From: Magnolia sinica
Taxonomy: Eukaryota > Streptophyta > Magnoliopsida > Magnoliales > Magnoliaceae
NCBI RefSeq assembly: GCF_029962835.1
Contig: NC_080574.1
Span: 23,100,001 to 23,164,000, forward strand
DNA length: 64,000 nucleotides
Reading direction: 5' to 3'
Part shown: in pieces, positions 32,735 to 46,300 of the stretch
Position numbering within the stretch: position 1 is the stretch's first letter
Layout: each line of letters starts with the position of its first letter
The notes under the pieces: generated by a model
The model's input: only the letters and a program-made list of their open reading frames with translations
The model's database searches: none
What the model was told of the DNA's origin: nothing
Program-made: the position numbers and the translations under genes

Positions 32735-35700
32735 AATGCATATATTTAAAGGGTGTCAGAGTTTCGATTAAAAACCTTTTCTTTACTAATAGGCCGCCCA
32801 CCACTACGAAAGTTACCCAACCAATACTGAACATTACGGTATGGTGCCATAAATCTTCTTGTGTGAGTGTAAGCAGCATCAACCAAATAATATTTATCTA
32901 CATAAAATCAAATGACATTTTAGCAAAATTTCAAGTCATAATTTTACCAAGTTATATAAAAAAATATATTAAATATTGTCAGGAGGAGGCAACAGAAATT
33001 TCTTTGTTGGATCAAGTACAGCATCCATAAGTACCCTTGTATCATGTACCATCCCTTCCCATCCAGCTATGACATATGTAAAAATCATATTAAAATCACA
33101 TATGGCCATAACGTTCTGAGCACATTCACCCATTCGTCTTCCTCTGTAAGGTATTTCTTTATCTGTCGGGATACATGCAGAAATGAGGGTTCCATCTAAC
33201 ACACCAACGGCACCCTAAACATTAAAGGTAAATTGTTAACCCCTAAGTAGGATGATTCAATTATAAGTAAATATATTTATATTTTTTATATGAATTTTTA
33301 CCTTAAATATTTACCGAAGATATCTGTGTGTTCTGATTTCTTTGACGTTTTAATCAAATAATGTAGTGACAATCATTTCTTTGGCAAATTTTAACATAGC
33401 AAATAATACCTCATAAAAGTACTTATGCACCGTTTGTGTTAAATGTATAAATCGATTTCTTACCAATCTATTCCGAAGGTTATGACTAATTGTCATTATA
33501 AACTTGACAATCTTTTCCTCGAGTGATACATATCTACTATCAAATAACCACCTTCAAATGCGAAACAAGTTTTTAACGTCCTAGAAATCGGGGGTCGCAC
33601 ATACGCTCGACTCCCAAGTTCCCGAGAGTCACTTTTAACCGATTTTATTAATGTGTTTAATCAGATTTAGTTGCGCAGCCTGGAAGTTCCTGGAGCATGA
33701 AACATAACTACACTAGTCTACTGAAATGAGTGAAAAAAAACAAACATACGTTCTTATACATGTCCAAAAGTATAAAAGGGGCACATATGACGCTACCCAA
33801 TAGAATTTCAAAGAACAGCAAGTCCAAAAGAATAGAACTGAGTCCCCTGCTCAGTGATCCAATCCCGCCACTCAAGCTGGCGGTGAACCCTCCATCAACT
33901 GGAAGTAGGATAGCTCGTCCTCCTCGTCGAAGCTCGCCTCGCCAGGCTCCTCCAGTCCTGAGTTACCTGCATCTATGAATGGGTCTGGTTGGTGTTTTAA
34001 AACACCATCCCAGAGTGGGAGTGAGTGATCAACTTAATGGGTGCTATTAATCTTAAGTTATCGCAGGCATCAATTATAATGTGATCTTAATGAAAGGCAG
34101 TCAATCATGAACATCTAACTAGTCTTATTAATGCACGTGTATGCGGGATGATATGATGTATGCCCTCACCGCAACGCTCCCTCGAGCGACTCCATCTAAC
34201 GATCGCGTATGACAACACTCCCTTAGTGCGACCTCGACTGCCGAGTCGGCACTCTAGCTAATGCGATGCAATGCATTCGTGTTAACCGAGTTGTTAGTTA
34301 GGTCCTTTCATCCAGCAGATTAGGAATTCTGGTACACCTCACGGATCAATGCCCTAAACTAGTTGCGAGGCCAAGACCCCCCAATGCGTGAGGCTGAGAC
34401 CCCGCGGTCCGTGATCCCGTCGGGTTCCTCATCCCCGACTTCAAGCACATGAGGAGTGCCGAGAGAAAAGGGATCGCTCGCGGTCACAACGGGGATGTGC
34501 GGTACCCCAGCGTAAGCCAACAGCTTGGACACAGTGTCCCATTTCACCATGCCCGGCTCACGAGGCTGTGGACCAATTTCAGGTGGGTTACTAATGAGCT
34601 ACAATGGTTGTGGGGTGTTCCAGGTTCCATACATGTGTGAGCAAACAGGGTTAACAAACAAAATTGGTCAGACAGTGGACTAGACCGCATGAGTTGGGCG
34701 AGCATGAGACGAGTGACATCGGGCACAAAGGACCCATGTAGTCGAACTACAGCCACCCGAACACACCCACCCCAACCCACGGGTCTAGCCATATATAGTC
34801 CAACCGATGGGACTACCGTCTCTTCTCAAATTCCTGACCAACCCAAGGAGGGTGAGGGGATCCATGGCATGACTACTACCCAAGTATCATCAAGCATAAT
34901 AATATCATATTCTCATGCGTTTCAACCATACAAAAACGGATATTCATACAAGCAAATAAGCAATTGTCAATAACTAAGGTGCGTGTGAATGTGTCGGTTT
35001 GTGAGGAGGTTAAACACTTCCTCCATCTCAAGAAATCATGTGCACAAGGGTAATAAATCATACACACAATGAAACACCACATGTGAGGAAAAGAATCAAG
35101 CAAACATGGGCATACTATCATCCATACATCAAATCATGTGAGATATAAGATCAACACCAATTTGAGAGCTAACATGCGCATCCATATAATTCCAGCGAAC
35201 ATATAACTCCTAGGGTTTTCTCTAGAGTTCCAAATACAAAATCCAAGCAATCAAAATCATTAAGCTCGTACTAAAATTGGTGTTAGGCCACCTAAGAGTA
35301 ATAGTCCGCACCTTCGGATTCGTTGGAGGCTTATGAACGACCTAAGAGCGGGGATTTTGGGATCGAATTGCCGGAATCCCTAAAGCATACATTTGTATGT
35401 TAGAATCTCACATAAGTCTCTCCTCTACACAAGGGTTTCAAGCAAAAAGGATGAAGGATCTTACCTAGACGATCATCGGACGATCCTTGGGGTTGTAGTA
35501 TTGGGTTTTTCCTTTGGAAAAATGATAGGGAGATGCAAGATCGGCTTCCTTAGTCCCCACCTCGATCCAGGGTCCACCTCGAATCTCCCTCCATCTCTCT
35601 TTCTTCCCTTAACTCTCCTTTACTCTCTTTCTCTCTTGGTGGTTGTAGGAATTGAGAGAGAGTTATGGGAGTTAAGGTTTATTCCCTAGACTTTGGCCCT

Positions 35701-36700
35701 TTGGCCTTAAGTTTCATCAAATTCCTAAAATAGCCTACTAGGACTCACTTTTGGGGTTGGTATGACCCTAATACTCCTTTGGCCACCAAATTTGGTGTGT
35801 AAGTGCCCTATGGCCCGATTAGGGCCCGTGTAAAATTTGAAAACAAACGGATGGACGGTTGTGAGGTTTGAGTCAACGGTTCTGACCTTTAAACGGCCCT
35901 GAGGGGTCCATTCTTGTGATTGGAGTGGTTCTGGTGGCCCTCTGGCTATGAAATTTATAGGATAGATGCTTCATGGCTCGATGAAGGGCCATGCAAAATT
36001 TGGGGACGATCGGATCTGGGGTTTGGTCGTATGGGTCCGATTTGTGATCGACGGTCACCGTTCCACGATCGAGTCCCAGAGTTGGTGGACGGGTGTAGGA
36101 AAATTCATTAGACCTCCACCGTAAATGCGGAAGAGATCCGACGATTGGATAGCCTGGTATCTCGGTTTCATTTGCAAGCGCCAGATTTCGATCCTGACAT
36201 TGGTGGGGTGCATTCAGTCAATGTCATATCCCACTTCTGGGTGTCCGCTAGGTCCGTGATCTGCGATGGTCCATAAGCCCAGTATGATTTATGGTTCCCT
36301 TTATTTTTAAAATTTTCTAACCTTCCTGTGTCACGGTGTAGCCCATACGAGCTGTTGCTAAGGGCAAATGAATCATCTGGCTCGACGGCCTGCACCGGGT
36401 CCTGTTATGACCCGACCGGTTTATTCTAATGGGCTAATCCTAGGTTGATTTGCCTATGGTACCTCACCGCGCATGGTTTGAATGATCGGTCCTGCGAAAA
36501 ATCCTACGTGGACACCCCAGGACAGTGTACTGGTTGGACGGGTTGTTACAAAGTTACACAAACTATTGAATGTATCTTTCTCCATTCTAAACAATTCATA
36601 ACAAACTGAAGATGAACCATATAGCAATTCTTTCACAAAATATGATCCAGGTAATGCAGGGGAACTTGCTTGTATTTTGTTAGTAGACTTCTCTAAGTAA
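32735..36700 (-). pseudogene. PIF/Harbinger transposase remains, split by a solo LTR
   Basis: Minus-strand pieces in order: 36700-36556 (FVKELLYGSSSVCYELFRMEK), then 33566-33330 (LFDSRYVSLEEKIVKF, LRNRLVRNRFIH), 33240-32969 (GVLDGTLISACIPTDKEIPY, MAICDFNMIFTYVIAGWEG, HDTRVL) and 32900-32735 (YYLVDAAYTHTRRFMAPYRN). This is the HARBI1-type DDE nuclease; the first two acidic residues are in LDGTL and HDTRVL. The third acidic residue, normally further on in an IERAFG-like motif, is not present. Stops and frame changes make it non-functional. A 2979-bp solo LTR at 33572-36550 separates the first two pieces. The 5'-side partner gene is at 37080-37985. Confidence 0.85.
33572..36550. mobile_element. 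Solo LTR fossil, about 3 kb, inside the Harbinger transposase
   Basis: A perfect 5-bp duplication AAGTT lies at 33567-33571 and 36551-36555. The right end is GTTACA and the left end resembles TGTAACG. It shares blocks with 38771-41915, such as GGTCTGGTTGGTGTTTTAAA, GAGTGAGTGATCAACT and GATGTATGCCCTC. Two retrovirus-like ends, a 5-bp duplication and no pol domain fit a solo LTR of a long-LTR element, probably Ty3/gypsy. No protein-coding part is seen. Confidence 0.75.
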
Positions 36701-37079
36701 GTAAATAGCAGCTTTAATATAATAATCTTTAATAATTTCTTTTATTCATTTGTTAATGTCATAATTCTGTCAACATCGAAAGTAAAGACTTTAATTAGAT
36801 GTTTAAATAATTAACTAGTTAAGATTAACAAATCTCTTAAATAGATTATATCGACAAAAATCGATATGCTCTATATAATAATCTTCATCATGTCGATAAA
36901 TCAAGAGTTACGGTGGAATTAAAGACATTCATGAGTGAAAGAAATAAAATTATTAAACTAATATTAAAATTATTCAAACTGAACGGTACACTAATATAAA
37001 GTCTATAAGCAAAACTAATGTCAAACATTAAAGAAAAAAATAAAACTAATGTCAAAAATATGAAAAAATAAACCACGCA

Positions 37080-37985
37080 CTAATCTAAAGTCTCTATCCA
37101 AAGCTTCATATCCTCTTCATGCTCTAGAAGCATCCACACTTCTCTGTTTTCCTTTTTCTGGGTAAATGATTTTAGAGATTTAAAGTACAATGGATCTGGT
37201 CTTCTTATTGATGACATGTTGTTTAATTTCATTAAACATTCTTTGATAGTGGGTCCTTCTGCATCTGTCTTTTCCAACTGATGTATGAGTGCACCTACGC
37301 TGCTTTGGATATCCTTCTTCCTATTTGGTTTATGCCGTTTGCGTTGATGAGCTTCTAAATCGACAAGCGGTGCCTGTTGGCATTCTTTAGTAGCTGGATT
37401 TATGTTAACACCAAGACTGTCTAAATTGATTTCGTTTTCACTCATAGGTGTATTTGAAGGTATTTGAGATGACGACCTAGAATACTCCTCAGGAAGATTG
37501 TCGTTATGTGTTGTGTAGGCTTCAGCACCAGTTGCAACAAAACCTTCAAATAAGGCCCTCAATTCGTTCTCAAGTGCTAGTGGTCTATTTCGGAATTGAG
37601 TTGCATTCTTATTTGCCTACAATAAAAATATCATAAAATCATATCTTAATTTGATGAAAGACAGATTCTTATGTAACTATATAACAAAAATTCATAATTA
37701 CCTTTATGTACTCATCCCATCTTTCTTCGGGCCAATTGAATTGGCCCATCAATGCATTGTACCCATGTCCCGTAATGCTTATCAATTTAATCCACGTAGT
37801 ATACTATACTTTCAAATAATCCCATAAATTCTTCAATTGCTTTTGATTAAATTCTTTTCCCATACACTTGTTCAACTCAATTATTAATTTGTTCTATGCT
37901 TGTTTGGTCAAGCTTGACCCCGACCTACCACCCTTATGTGCTTCTTCAAGACAACAATCAATAAATATTTTTTTCTCCAAATCTT
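37080..37985 (-). pseudogene. Harbinger-type Myb/SANT-like partner protein, truncated
   Basis: Minus-strand translation from about 37900 gives KNLWDYLKV, then ITGHGYNALMGQFNWPEERWDEYIK, followed after a short gap by RALFEGFVATGAEAYTTHND. These are the signature words of the Myb/SANT-like DNA-binding protein carried by plant PIF/Harbinger elements. The downstream half (37080-37562) is open and ends LWIETLD. The start region contains stops and is cut at about 37985 by the foldback MITE beginning near 38000. It lies in the same orientation upstream of the transposase. Confidence 0.8.
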
Positions 37986-37999
37986 GTGGCAACTCCCAC

Positions 38000-38490
38000 T
38001 ACCACCGGCCAATGGCTGGTGGTCGGTGCTCTGTGGGCCCTACCATGATGTATGTGTTTCATCCATGCCATCCATCTATTTTTTCAGATCATTTCATGGT
38101 ATGGAACAAAAAATTAGATATATCAAAATCTCAAGTGGGCTACATTACAGGAAATGGTGTTGAATGAGCGTCGACCATTAAGAACCTTTTGGGGGCCATA
38201 AAAGTTTTGGATCAAGCTGATCTTTGTTTTTTACCTTCATCTGGGCCTGTATGACCTAATAAAAAGATTGGATGTCAAATAAACAATACAGTGGGCCTTA
38301 GGAGGATTTTAATGATGCATATCCAATCATTATTGTTTTCCTATGGTGTGGTCCACCTGAGATTTATATCCCTCTAATTTTTGGGGTAAAGCACTAGAAT
38401 GATCTGTAAAAATGGATGAACGGAATGGATGAAAGACATACATCATGGAGGGGCTAACAGAGCACCGACCACGGTGGCTGGGGGAGTAGC
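38000..38490. repeat. Foldback MITE (GTGGACCAC family), copy 3, long terminal arms
   Basis: The left arm GGTCGGTGCTCTGTGGGCCC followed by ACCATGATGTATGTGTTT pairs with the inverse on the right (ACATACATCATGG, then CAGAGCACCGACC). The middle holds AGTGTTGAATGAGCGTCGACC and GATCAAGCTGATCTTTG. It sits at the start of the Harbinger partner gene. Confidence 0.8.
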
Positions 38491-38579
38491 CAATCCGTTT
38501 CCGTCTTCTGTCCAAGACAAGCGCCGAGGTGCACGAGGACGCGGATTACGTACAACCCCTGCCCGTCCCTAGCTCTGAA

Positions 38580-38770
38580 CGACAGTTCTGTGGGCTAGCC
38601 CACCGAGATATATCTGTACATCCAAACCGCCATTCCCTTTTCTCATATTATTTTAAGGTATGAACACAAAAATGAAGAGAAAAAACAAATTTCATATTGA
38701 TCTGAAACTTCTGTGACCAATCCCCCTCTGGTTTTTGAAGTGTGGTCCAGTTTTTCTTTAGATCTGTCTT
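38580..38770. repeat. Foldback MITE (GTGGACCAC family), copy 4, left part
   Basis: Recognisable words are TCTGAAACTTCTGTGACCAA and AGTGTGGTCCAGTTT. The copy stops at 38770, where a solo LTR is inserted, and continues at 41921 (ATTTTTCGAATAAGCC, then TGGATGGACGGTTTGGATA). Confidence 0.7.
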
Positions 38771-41700
38771 TGTAACGCCCTGAAAATCGAGGGTCGAGCA
38801 TCGGCCTAACTCTCGAGTTCCAATACATCACTTATGCAACATGGATAATGATGATTAAATGTTGTCCGTATTAGTGCATTTAACATGAATGAAATTATAC
38901 CAAAACAGCATATCATACTATGGAGACAGTTACATTACGTAAGCGGAAGACTGTGATAAGTATATAAAGTATATAAGTGATTGTGAGTCTCCCAAGTATG
39001 ATCATGTTATCAAGTCGAATAGTTACAAGTATTATTTCAAAATATAAAATGTCAAAATGTGGTGGTCCACTACAAAGTATCAGCCCTGAAGCCCTATTGA
39101 TTCAGAACGGTCTATGTAAACTCGCCTGAATACTGCATGTGTGAGAATACCTCCTCATCATCCTCAAAGTCTAGCTCCGCCTCGTAGGCTGCGCCATCAC
39201 CTGAAACTGTAATAAGGTCTGGTTGGTGTTTAAAACACTGTCCCGTAACGTGGGAGTGAGTGATCAACTCAGTGGAACTATAAAGCAAAGATTAACATGT
39301 TATCAATTCAGTCAAGCAGTAATGATAAAGCGGCACATTCAAACATCCATAAATACTCTGATTAATGCAAGAATGATATGAAATAATGATGTATGCCCTC
39401 GCCTACTCTCCCTCAGCGACTTTATCTCACGATCGCGACATGAAACCCTTTCTCAGTGCTTGACCTGCTATGCCAAACACACACGTAATGCGGTGCATGA
39501 ACATGATTACCGAGTTTCTTATTAGACCCTTTTCATACAGTAGGATTGGGAAGCTAAGGTACCTCCCTTATATCAATTCTCAAACGATGATCCATTCTAG
39601 GGTCGTCAGTCCTAGTAAATCTCATACGATGTTATGGTTCTAGGTCACTGCAAAGGGCTCGTCACCTTATCAGTGCATGCCTAGTATGTACTCTTGTTGC
39701 TACCTAAAGGCTCGTCGCCTCTACGCGGTTTTAGAGTATGCTTGAGGTCACTACAAATGGCTCGTCACCTTATCACTGTAGGCCGACAGCTTGAATACAG
39801 TGTCACATACCATCGTATTTGGCTCACGAGGCTGTGTTGTTCACTGGACACTACGGGGAGGCTGTTTACATGCCATCCAGCGGTGCAACATCATTCCCTG
39901 ACCATGTCGAAAACTCATGAGTCTTAGCGGATCGAGACTAGGTTAACGGGTATTTTCAACGTTGAGTTTAGTTAGGTTCAAGCCGAACGCCCATACATGG
40001 TGAACATACATTGGCTTAATCAAGTTACTTGACGAGTTCGAGACTGAGGAATTGATCGACATGAAGTGCCGAGTCCCCTTGTGTCCTAACCACTGTCGAC
40101 AACCGAAGTATGGCTCGAACTCATCGATCGTGGATCAGGGGAAAACGAATTGGCTACTCCCCCCGCCATCACCGATTGCCTGGACTATATTATAGTCCCA
40201 AGCGTATTCCATTTCAACAGATAATCATATAAGAAAATCAAGGCAGCAATGAATCAATAGTTCAATTCATATAATCATTTGAGCATATTAGGGAATACAG
40301 CTTAAACATGAATTCACACATATACATTCCATACCTAAACAGACACTATAATATAAAATATATGGAGGAAATCATACACATAATTAAGGTAGCTGAGAAT
40401 CGTATCTCAGCAATCATATAAAGTACAATTTACTAACTACTAGTTCATTCAGACATTTTTACAAACACTTAGACTACACTTTTTAACATACACGACGTAT
40501 GTTGGCCATAACATGTATTGGGGTAAATCTTTTCACCAAGGAGTTGTTACACATACAACTAGTATAAACACACGACAATTAATCATGGTAAACACACTTT
40601 CAAATTCCATACGTATACAATCCTTTCTACAAATACATGGAATACACTAAACTCAATATAGTTTATATATATCTGAAACGCGAAATAACCATCGCATTTA
40701 GCATATGAAATAGCACCCACGTCAGTAATAAATCGTTAACCGATATTGAAAGCCTTGAAAACTATAACCTAAACGTTTATAGTCCACACCTTACGTTGGT
40801 AAACACGTAACGGATTCGTTTTAGACACTCAGTCTTTGTCAACGGCGGATTGGCAACCTATAGCATGAATTAGGTTAGCTATTTCATAACTTACACTATC
40901 TGAAACCCTAAAATAGATTAGGGTTAGATTTTCTTATCTAAGTACATTATTGAAAATCCCGGATTTGTGATACAGATAGGGTGACTAAGTGCGTGGAGTA
41001 ATGAGATCAAATCCCAGGATGAATCTCTAACTCTCTCTCTCTTTCTCTCTCTTTCCTTTCCTTTTCCTCTCATCTCTTTCTTAGGGTTAAAAATTCGTAT
41101 GAAATATAAGAGAGAGGGTTTAAGGCCCTTATATAGGCCCAGAACTGATGGGAATGGCCCCAAGGCCATAGTATACTTAGGTTATGTCCAAAGATCGGCT
41201 GTTCCAATCCCACGGAGCACTTCTAGAGCCCCCTTTTCTGCATGCGGTCGGACTTAAGCTCCCTGACATTGGATCTAGGTCAGGCTGAGTTTTCACTCCG
41301 ATCAGGTTTACAAATAGACCGTGGCGGACCAGCTTCAGTTCAACGGTCACCGGCACTCGATCAGGGCCACAAGTACATTGCCATGTATGGGAAATTTCCC
41401 TTGATCCGAGGGTGTATTTGGGTCAGATTCTGACGATCTGAATCCTTACATTTGGCCCGCAAGCGACACGACTCAGATTACTTAAATTCAGATTTTATTT
41501 CTAAAGATATTCACGTTTCTCACACACTTTGCTCCGGGCTCAAGTCGTGCATTTCTAGACACGATTAAGACTTGATTTCTGAGGGGGTTGTCAAGTCCAG
41601 TAATGCGATTATAGCCATATAGTTTTGCGGTTATCGGACTTTTGACGTGCGGTTCAGATCCGATACAGAGTTTCGCTGTGCTCCCGAGAGCAACCGAGTT

Positions 41701-41915
41701 TAGGAATGGATTCTAGATTTCAGAGTAATGTAGCGTCAATGATTCTGAACGGTTTGGATTTTACAGATCATATTTAAAGCAATTAGTGCTAATTTCATAA
41801 GTACTCTAGTTTAACACTTGCTAATATTAACCTAATTTCTAAATGTTTTGGTCTTGGGTGATTTCTGCCTGAGGTGGTACTCGAGTCCTTGTACAGATTT
41901 TTTCGAGACGTTACA
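38771..41915. mobile_element. Solo LTR fossil, 3.1 kb, inside a foldback MITE
   Basis: It begins TGTAACGCCC and ends GACGTTACA. A perfect 5-bp duplication GTCTT lies at 38766-38770 and 41916-41920. It belongs to the family of 33572-36550. It has no pol domain; a GA/CT-rich stretch lies near 41030-41070. The single long TG...CA unit with a 5-bp duplication fits a solo LTR of a long-LTR retrotransposon. Confidence 0.82.
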
Positions 41916-41920
41916 GTCTT

Positions 41921-42200
41921 ATTTTTCGAATAAGCCTTATGACGAGCTCGAAAAATGGATGGACGGTTTGGATATAACAAATAAGTCATGATGTAGACGT
42001 GGATGAAGTGAAAACACAAATATCAGCTTGATCTGAAACTTCTCCGGCTCTTGAGAAGTTTTTAATGGTGGACGTTCAATCTCCACCTTATGGTCCAATT
42101 AATCATTGGACCTACTTCTTTTATTGGATCACATTTTAACTTATCTGAAAAAGTTGATGGACGATGTGGATCAAACATATAAATCAAGGTGGGGCATAAA
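41921..42200. repeat. Foldback MITE copy 4, right part, and adjoining repeat
   Basis: This continues the MITE split at 38770. Beyond about 42000 a second mirrored segment (AATATCAGCTTGATCTGAAAC, then GTGGACGTTCAATCTCC and a further half) suggests two family members joined. Confidence 0.6.
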
Positions 42201-42838
42201 GAAGTTTCACAGGTTAAAGGTTGATTTTGTATTGCGCAAACAATTTAAAAGAAACAATTTTCGTAGTAACTTGAAAAGGGGTACTTTTGGAAGCAAAAAG
42301 TTTTTGTTTAATGAAAAGAATTCAATGAAAAACCACTTAGTGCTTTTCGTCTTCCGTTTTAACAACGCATTAACAAACACCACTAAACACGGAAAAATTT
42401 CCCCATTCCGCGTTAAATGCAAAAATTCAGCGTTAACAAACATGGCCTTAGTAAAGATTTGCTTATTTGAAGGATGTGAGAGGATTTTCTCAAGAACAAA
42501 GGGTGTTTAGGGAATTTTAAAATTTAATTATCATCTTTCTCTTCCTTTTCACAAATAGATAACTTTAATACTCTGGTGGAGTAAGTTGATACACAGGCAG
42601 TAAGAAATTACACGTGGAAGATATGTTAAATCATGTAAATTGTGAGGTTAGATTCAAATGAATTTTTCATTAAAAATTTTATTTGATTTCCTACTTGGCT
42701 CAGAGGTGGATATTTATAGTGGTCCAAATTCAAAATAGTTTCTTATAATTAGAGATTAAATACATGAAATCAATTCAAACTTGGAACGGTTGACCCCATT
42801 TATAGCACCAAGTAGTCCTTCATGGTTTGGCTACTTGC

Positions 42839-43342
42839 CCCCAACACCAGCCAGCTAGCTGATGTCAAAACTCTATGAGCCCATCATGATGTATGCGTTT
42901 TACTCATCCCGTTCATCCATTTTTCCATCTCAGTTTAGGCCATTAGCCTAAAAACGAATCAAAATCCAAATCTTAGGTGGACCACATCACAAGAAATAGT
43001 GGGGATTGAACCTTTACTGCTCAAAACTTTTGGGGGCCACACAAGTTCTGAATCAAACTGATATGTGTTTTCCCTTCATTTAGGTCTTCATGACCTTATC
43101 AGCATGTTCGATGGCAAATAAATATTACAGTGGACCCTATTAAGATTTTACTCAATCAATACTATTTCTTGTAGTGTAGTCCGCCTGGGATTTGCATGTC
43201 TCATTTTTTGGCTCATGCCCTATAATGAGCTGGAAAAATGAGCAGATAATGAGCCAAAAAATGAGCAGAGAACACTGACAAAACAAATAAATCATGGTGG
43301 GGCTCACAACAGTTTGACACCAGCTATCTGGCTAGTGTTGGG
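42839..43342. repeat. Foldback MITE (GTGGACCAC family), copy 5
   Basis: The left arm CCCAACACCAGCCAGCTAGC (42839) pairs with the inverse of the right arm ending GGCTAGTGTTGGG (43342). The next words, GTCAAAACTCTATGAGCCC and CATGATGTATGCGTTTT, are mirrored on the right. Arms exceed 100 bp. No target duplication was identified. Confidence 0.82.
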
Positions 43343-46300
43343 ATCACGAGAACTCCATCTCAAGAGTGTCCCACTAATGAATGCCACAGATTTTGTACAC
43401 GTACGAAGCACTGCCACCCGTGCCACTAATCACCTCTTCAATCTCCAATGGCCTTAGCATCTCATGCCTGAAATAGAAAATATTGAGAAGCATGTTGACA
43501 GCCCAGCCCTATCTTTGATATTATATTCTGATTATTGCTTTTGTCAGTACTGCTTAGGATGTTATTTCCACCACCAATCAGGCAATCACATGGCCATCTT
43601 ATTATTTAAGCAGATGTGCACACAAATGAAGATATAAAAGTACAATGAAAGATAGCTTGTCAGATTAGAAAATGGGAAAAATCCCATTTGTTTAATTGCG
43701 TACTTTGGTGTATTTTGATTATGGAATGGAAGTGGTGAATCTGGACATCAGAGAGGTGGGCCTCTGGATGCCTTAAAAGGAGGTAAAGGCCTCACATGTC
43801 TCCATGAGGAACTCGACACAAATCCCAATGAACAACAAAGGCTCCTTGTCTCTATTCTCACCTCCTCTTTTGATAAAATTATTAAATAGGAATGATTGCA
43901 TGCCTTTAGATGTATGGTAGACCATAATACCTTCGTATCTTGTGGGTCCCACTTGTAATGTTTGTATAGAATCTAAACCGTCCATCTGGTTCTAATAATT
44001 ATTTTTACGGCAAATACAGAGAATCACTCCTGTAATACTTATTTAGATCACACTGTAGGAAGTGACATGAAATCACGTATAAAACCTATATATTCACTTG
44101 TTTTTGACCACCTGATTTTTTAAAGGCCTGAGTTTTGGTCCATATCTTCATCCTTATGGATCACACATTATTATTGGTTTGGATGACATGTAAACAAATC
44201 AGTGGACCCCACATGCCACCTAGAATTTTCTGTGGTGGATGTCCTCCCACCCCAATGCTCCCCAATGCTCCTTTATTTGGCCGACCTGATTTATGGATCA
44301 ATCTGGGTTTTGAGATCTCCACCTAACATATGAGGAGCATCGATTGGACGGTTCGGATGGCACTCTCACGTCACGGTGTGTCCCAGCTGGATACGTGATC
44401 ATTCCCCATTATTGGTTTAATCCGGTAGGAATTGTTGTATAGAACCCGATGTGTAAACCGGGACACGTGGTTTTTATGCTCCGATGAGTTGGGCAGGTGA
44501 TCTTGTAATCTTGACACGTGGACCGTTGCTTCCTACCATGGATGGGCCACGCCTAAAATTTCCCACGTGATAGGACATCTGTAAACTTTCTATGTTTGGC
44601 CCATAAATAGGCTGATAAGAGGAAAACATAGAAATTGTCTACATCGACTGACAAGGATCCAAAGATTCGTGGCTAGGATTTTTCAATCTGAGAGATTTTA
44701 GAGGTATGATCTATCAACTGCAGGGAGCGATAGATCAAAAGTGTGGATTAAGAATCATGGGCCCCACTTGTTACAGTGGAGAAAACAGGGCATGCTTTGA
44801 AAGATCCAGCCGTTGCGTATGGCTTGATTCTTCTATTTTGTCGATGGGTGAGTGACTCGCCACTGTACGAACGTCGTTTTTTTCTTCCTTCATTCGCACA
44901 AACTTTCAAACATCCTAGTCTTGCTGCTGATCGTTTTTTTCACTTTTTACCATGTAGGATTAGGAGATTTTTCTAATAATATCTTCATGAGGTAAGGGGC
45001 ACTCTTCCAATGTTTTATAAAAAAAAATGATCTCTTAGGTTAATTACATATGTACTTCATAAATTTTATGTCGGAAGTGGCATTGTAAAAGTAGATGCGA
45101 AAAGAAAGAAAAATACTTATTTAAAGAAAAGCTTAAGGTGTGTTATGATGTCATTTAAAAAAAAAATGATATTAATGCCCTAATGATAATTAAATTAGAC
45201 TATAAGAGGTTTACAATCAATTCGTCTCCAAGATGTAATAAGTCTCTTCTTGATAATAGGAGAAATGTGAACTTTGTCTTGTAAAATCAAAAAATTGTAC
45301 CTCAAACGTACTTTTGTAACATACATCTCTTGTTACAATTTATCATATAATTTTTAAATTGTTTGCAGTTTATCCTTTGAAAATTTTACAACTAAAAGAA
45401 AATTTTAAAATGAAAATTGAAGAAAAAGAGCAAAGGGAGGAGATTGCCAAAGTTGTTGCAATTTGGATTGATTTGAAAGTATGTTTTTATAAAGTCACAA
45501 AGGTTACTTTGAGTGTTTTATTTATTTATTTTTTAAATGAAAAGACTTCTTTTACAGTATTTTTTTCATTGATGGTATCTCTTTACTACTATTAATGGCA
45601 TTCTTTCATCATTAATGATGTCTTTTCGCCATTATTTTAAAATCAAATGATGCTCCATTTATCTAAAATCACTTTCATTTATAAATGAATTGTCACCAAT
45701 AATCACTAAAAGCCACAACCTATTCTCCTTACTTTCTTTCTAAAATTAAAAATACAATAAAATTTTCCTTCATTCTTTATTTTGGAAAAACCCAATAAGC
45801 ATATCTAGTGTCTAATCACTTCAACATCAATTTTACGGAAGCGACATTAAACCTAATAACATTACTTGCCATGGTAATGACCTGACAAACTCCCAATGTA
45901 AGAGTTCAATGAGATAACGATGAAATAACCTATGCTTCTAATAACTCCCGCCATATTCGAGGCATATGTAATGGCAAGCGGCGTTAATGGTAGCATGATG
46001 ATATCTGAACCCTATGCAAGAGAAAACTTAAGAAAGAGACTATGGAACCTATAATCATGTGTATGCCATCCAATTCAATATATAACCCCACCCACACATT
46101 TTCTAGCATCTTAGGCATGGAGATTTATATTAATATTGAGCACAAATCTTGTATGCTAACTTGTCTTTTATAAGTATTAATCTGAAATCTAAATTGTGCA
46201 ACCCAATCTTTAGCTCACCATGCGTGTGGCACAAGCCCATTTTAATGAGCCACTTGGGTAGTGAGACAAGAATATATATATGTATATATATATTTTTCAA

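Noticed and set aside
42106-42510. 134-codon plus-strand frame
   Set aside because: Starts in a foldback MITE and reads through repeats; composition is not protein-like.
44776-44976. Open frame near TATA-like sequence
   Set aside because: No homologous features, and the upstream region is repeat-like.
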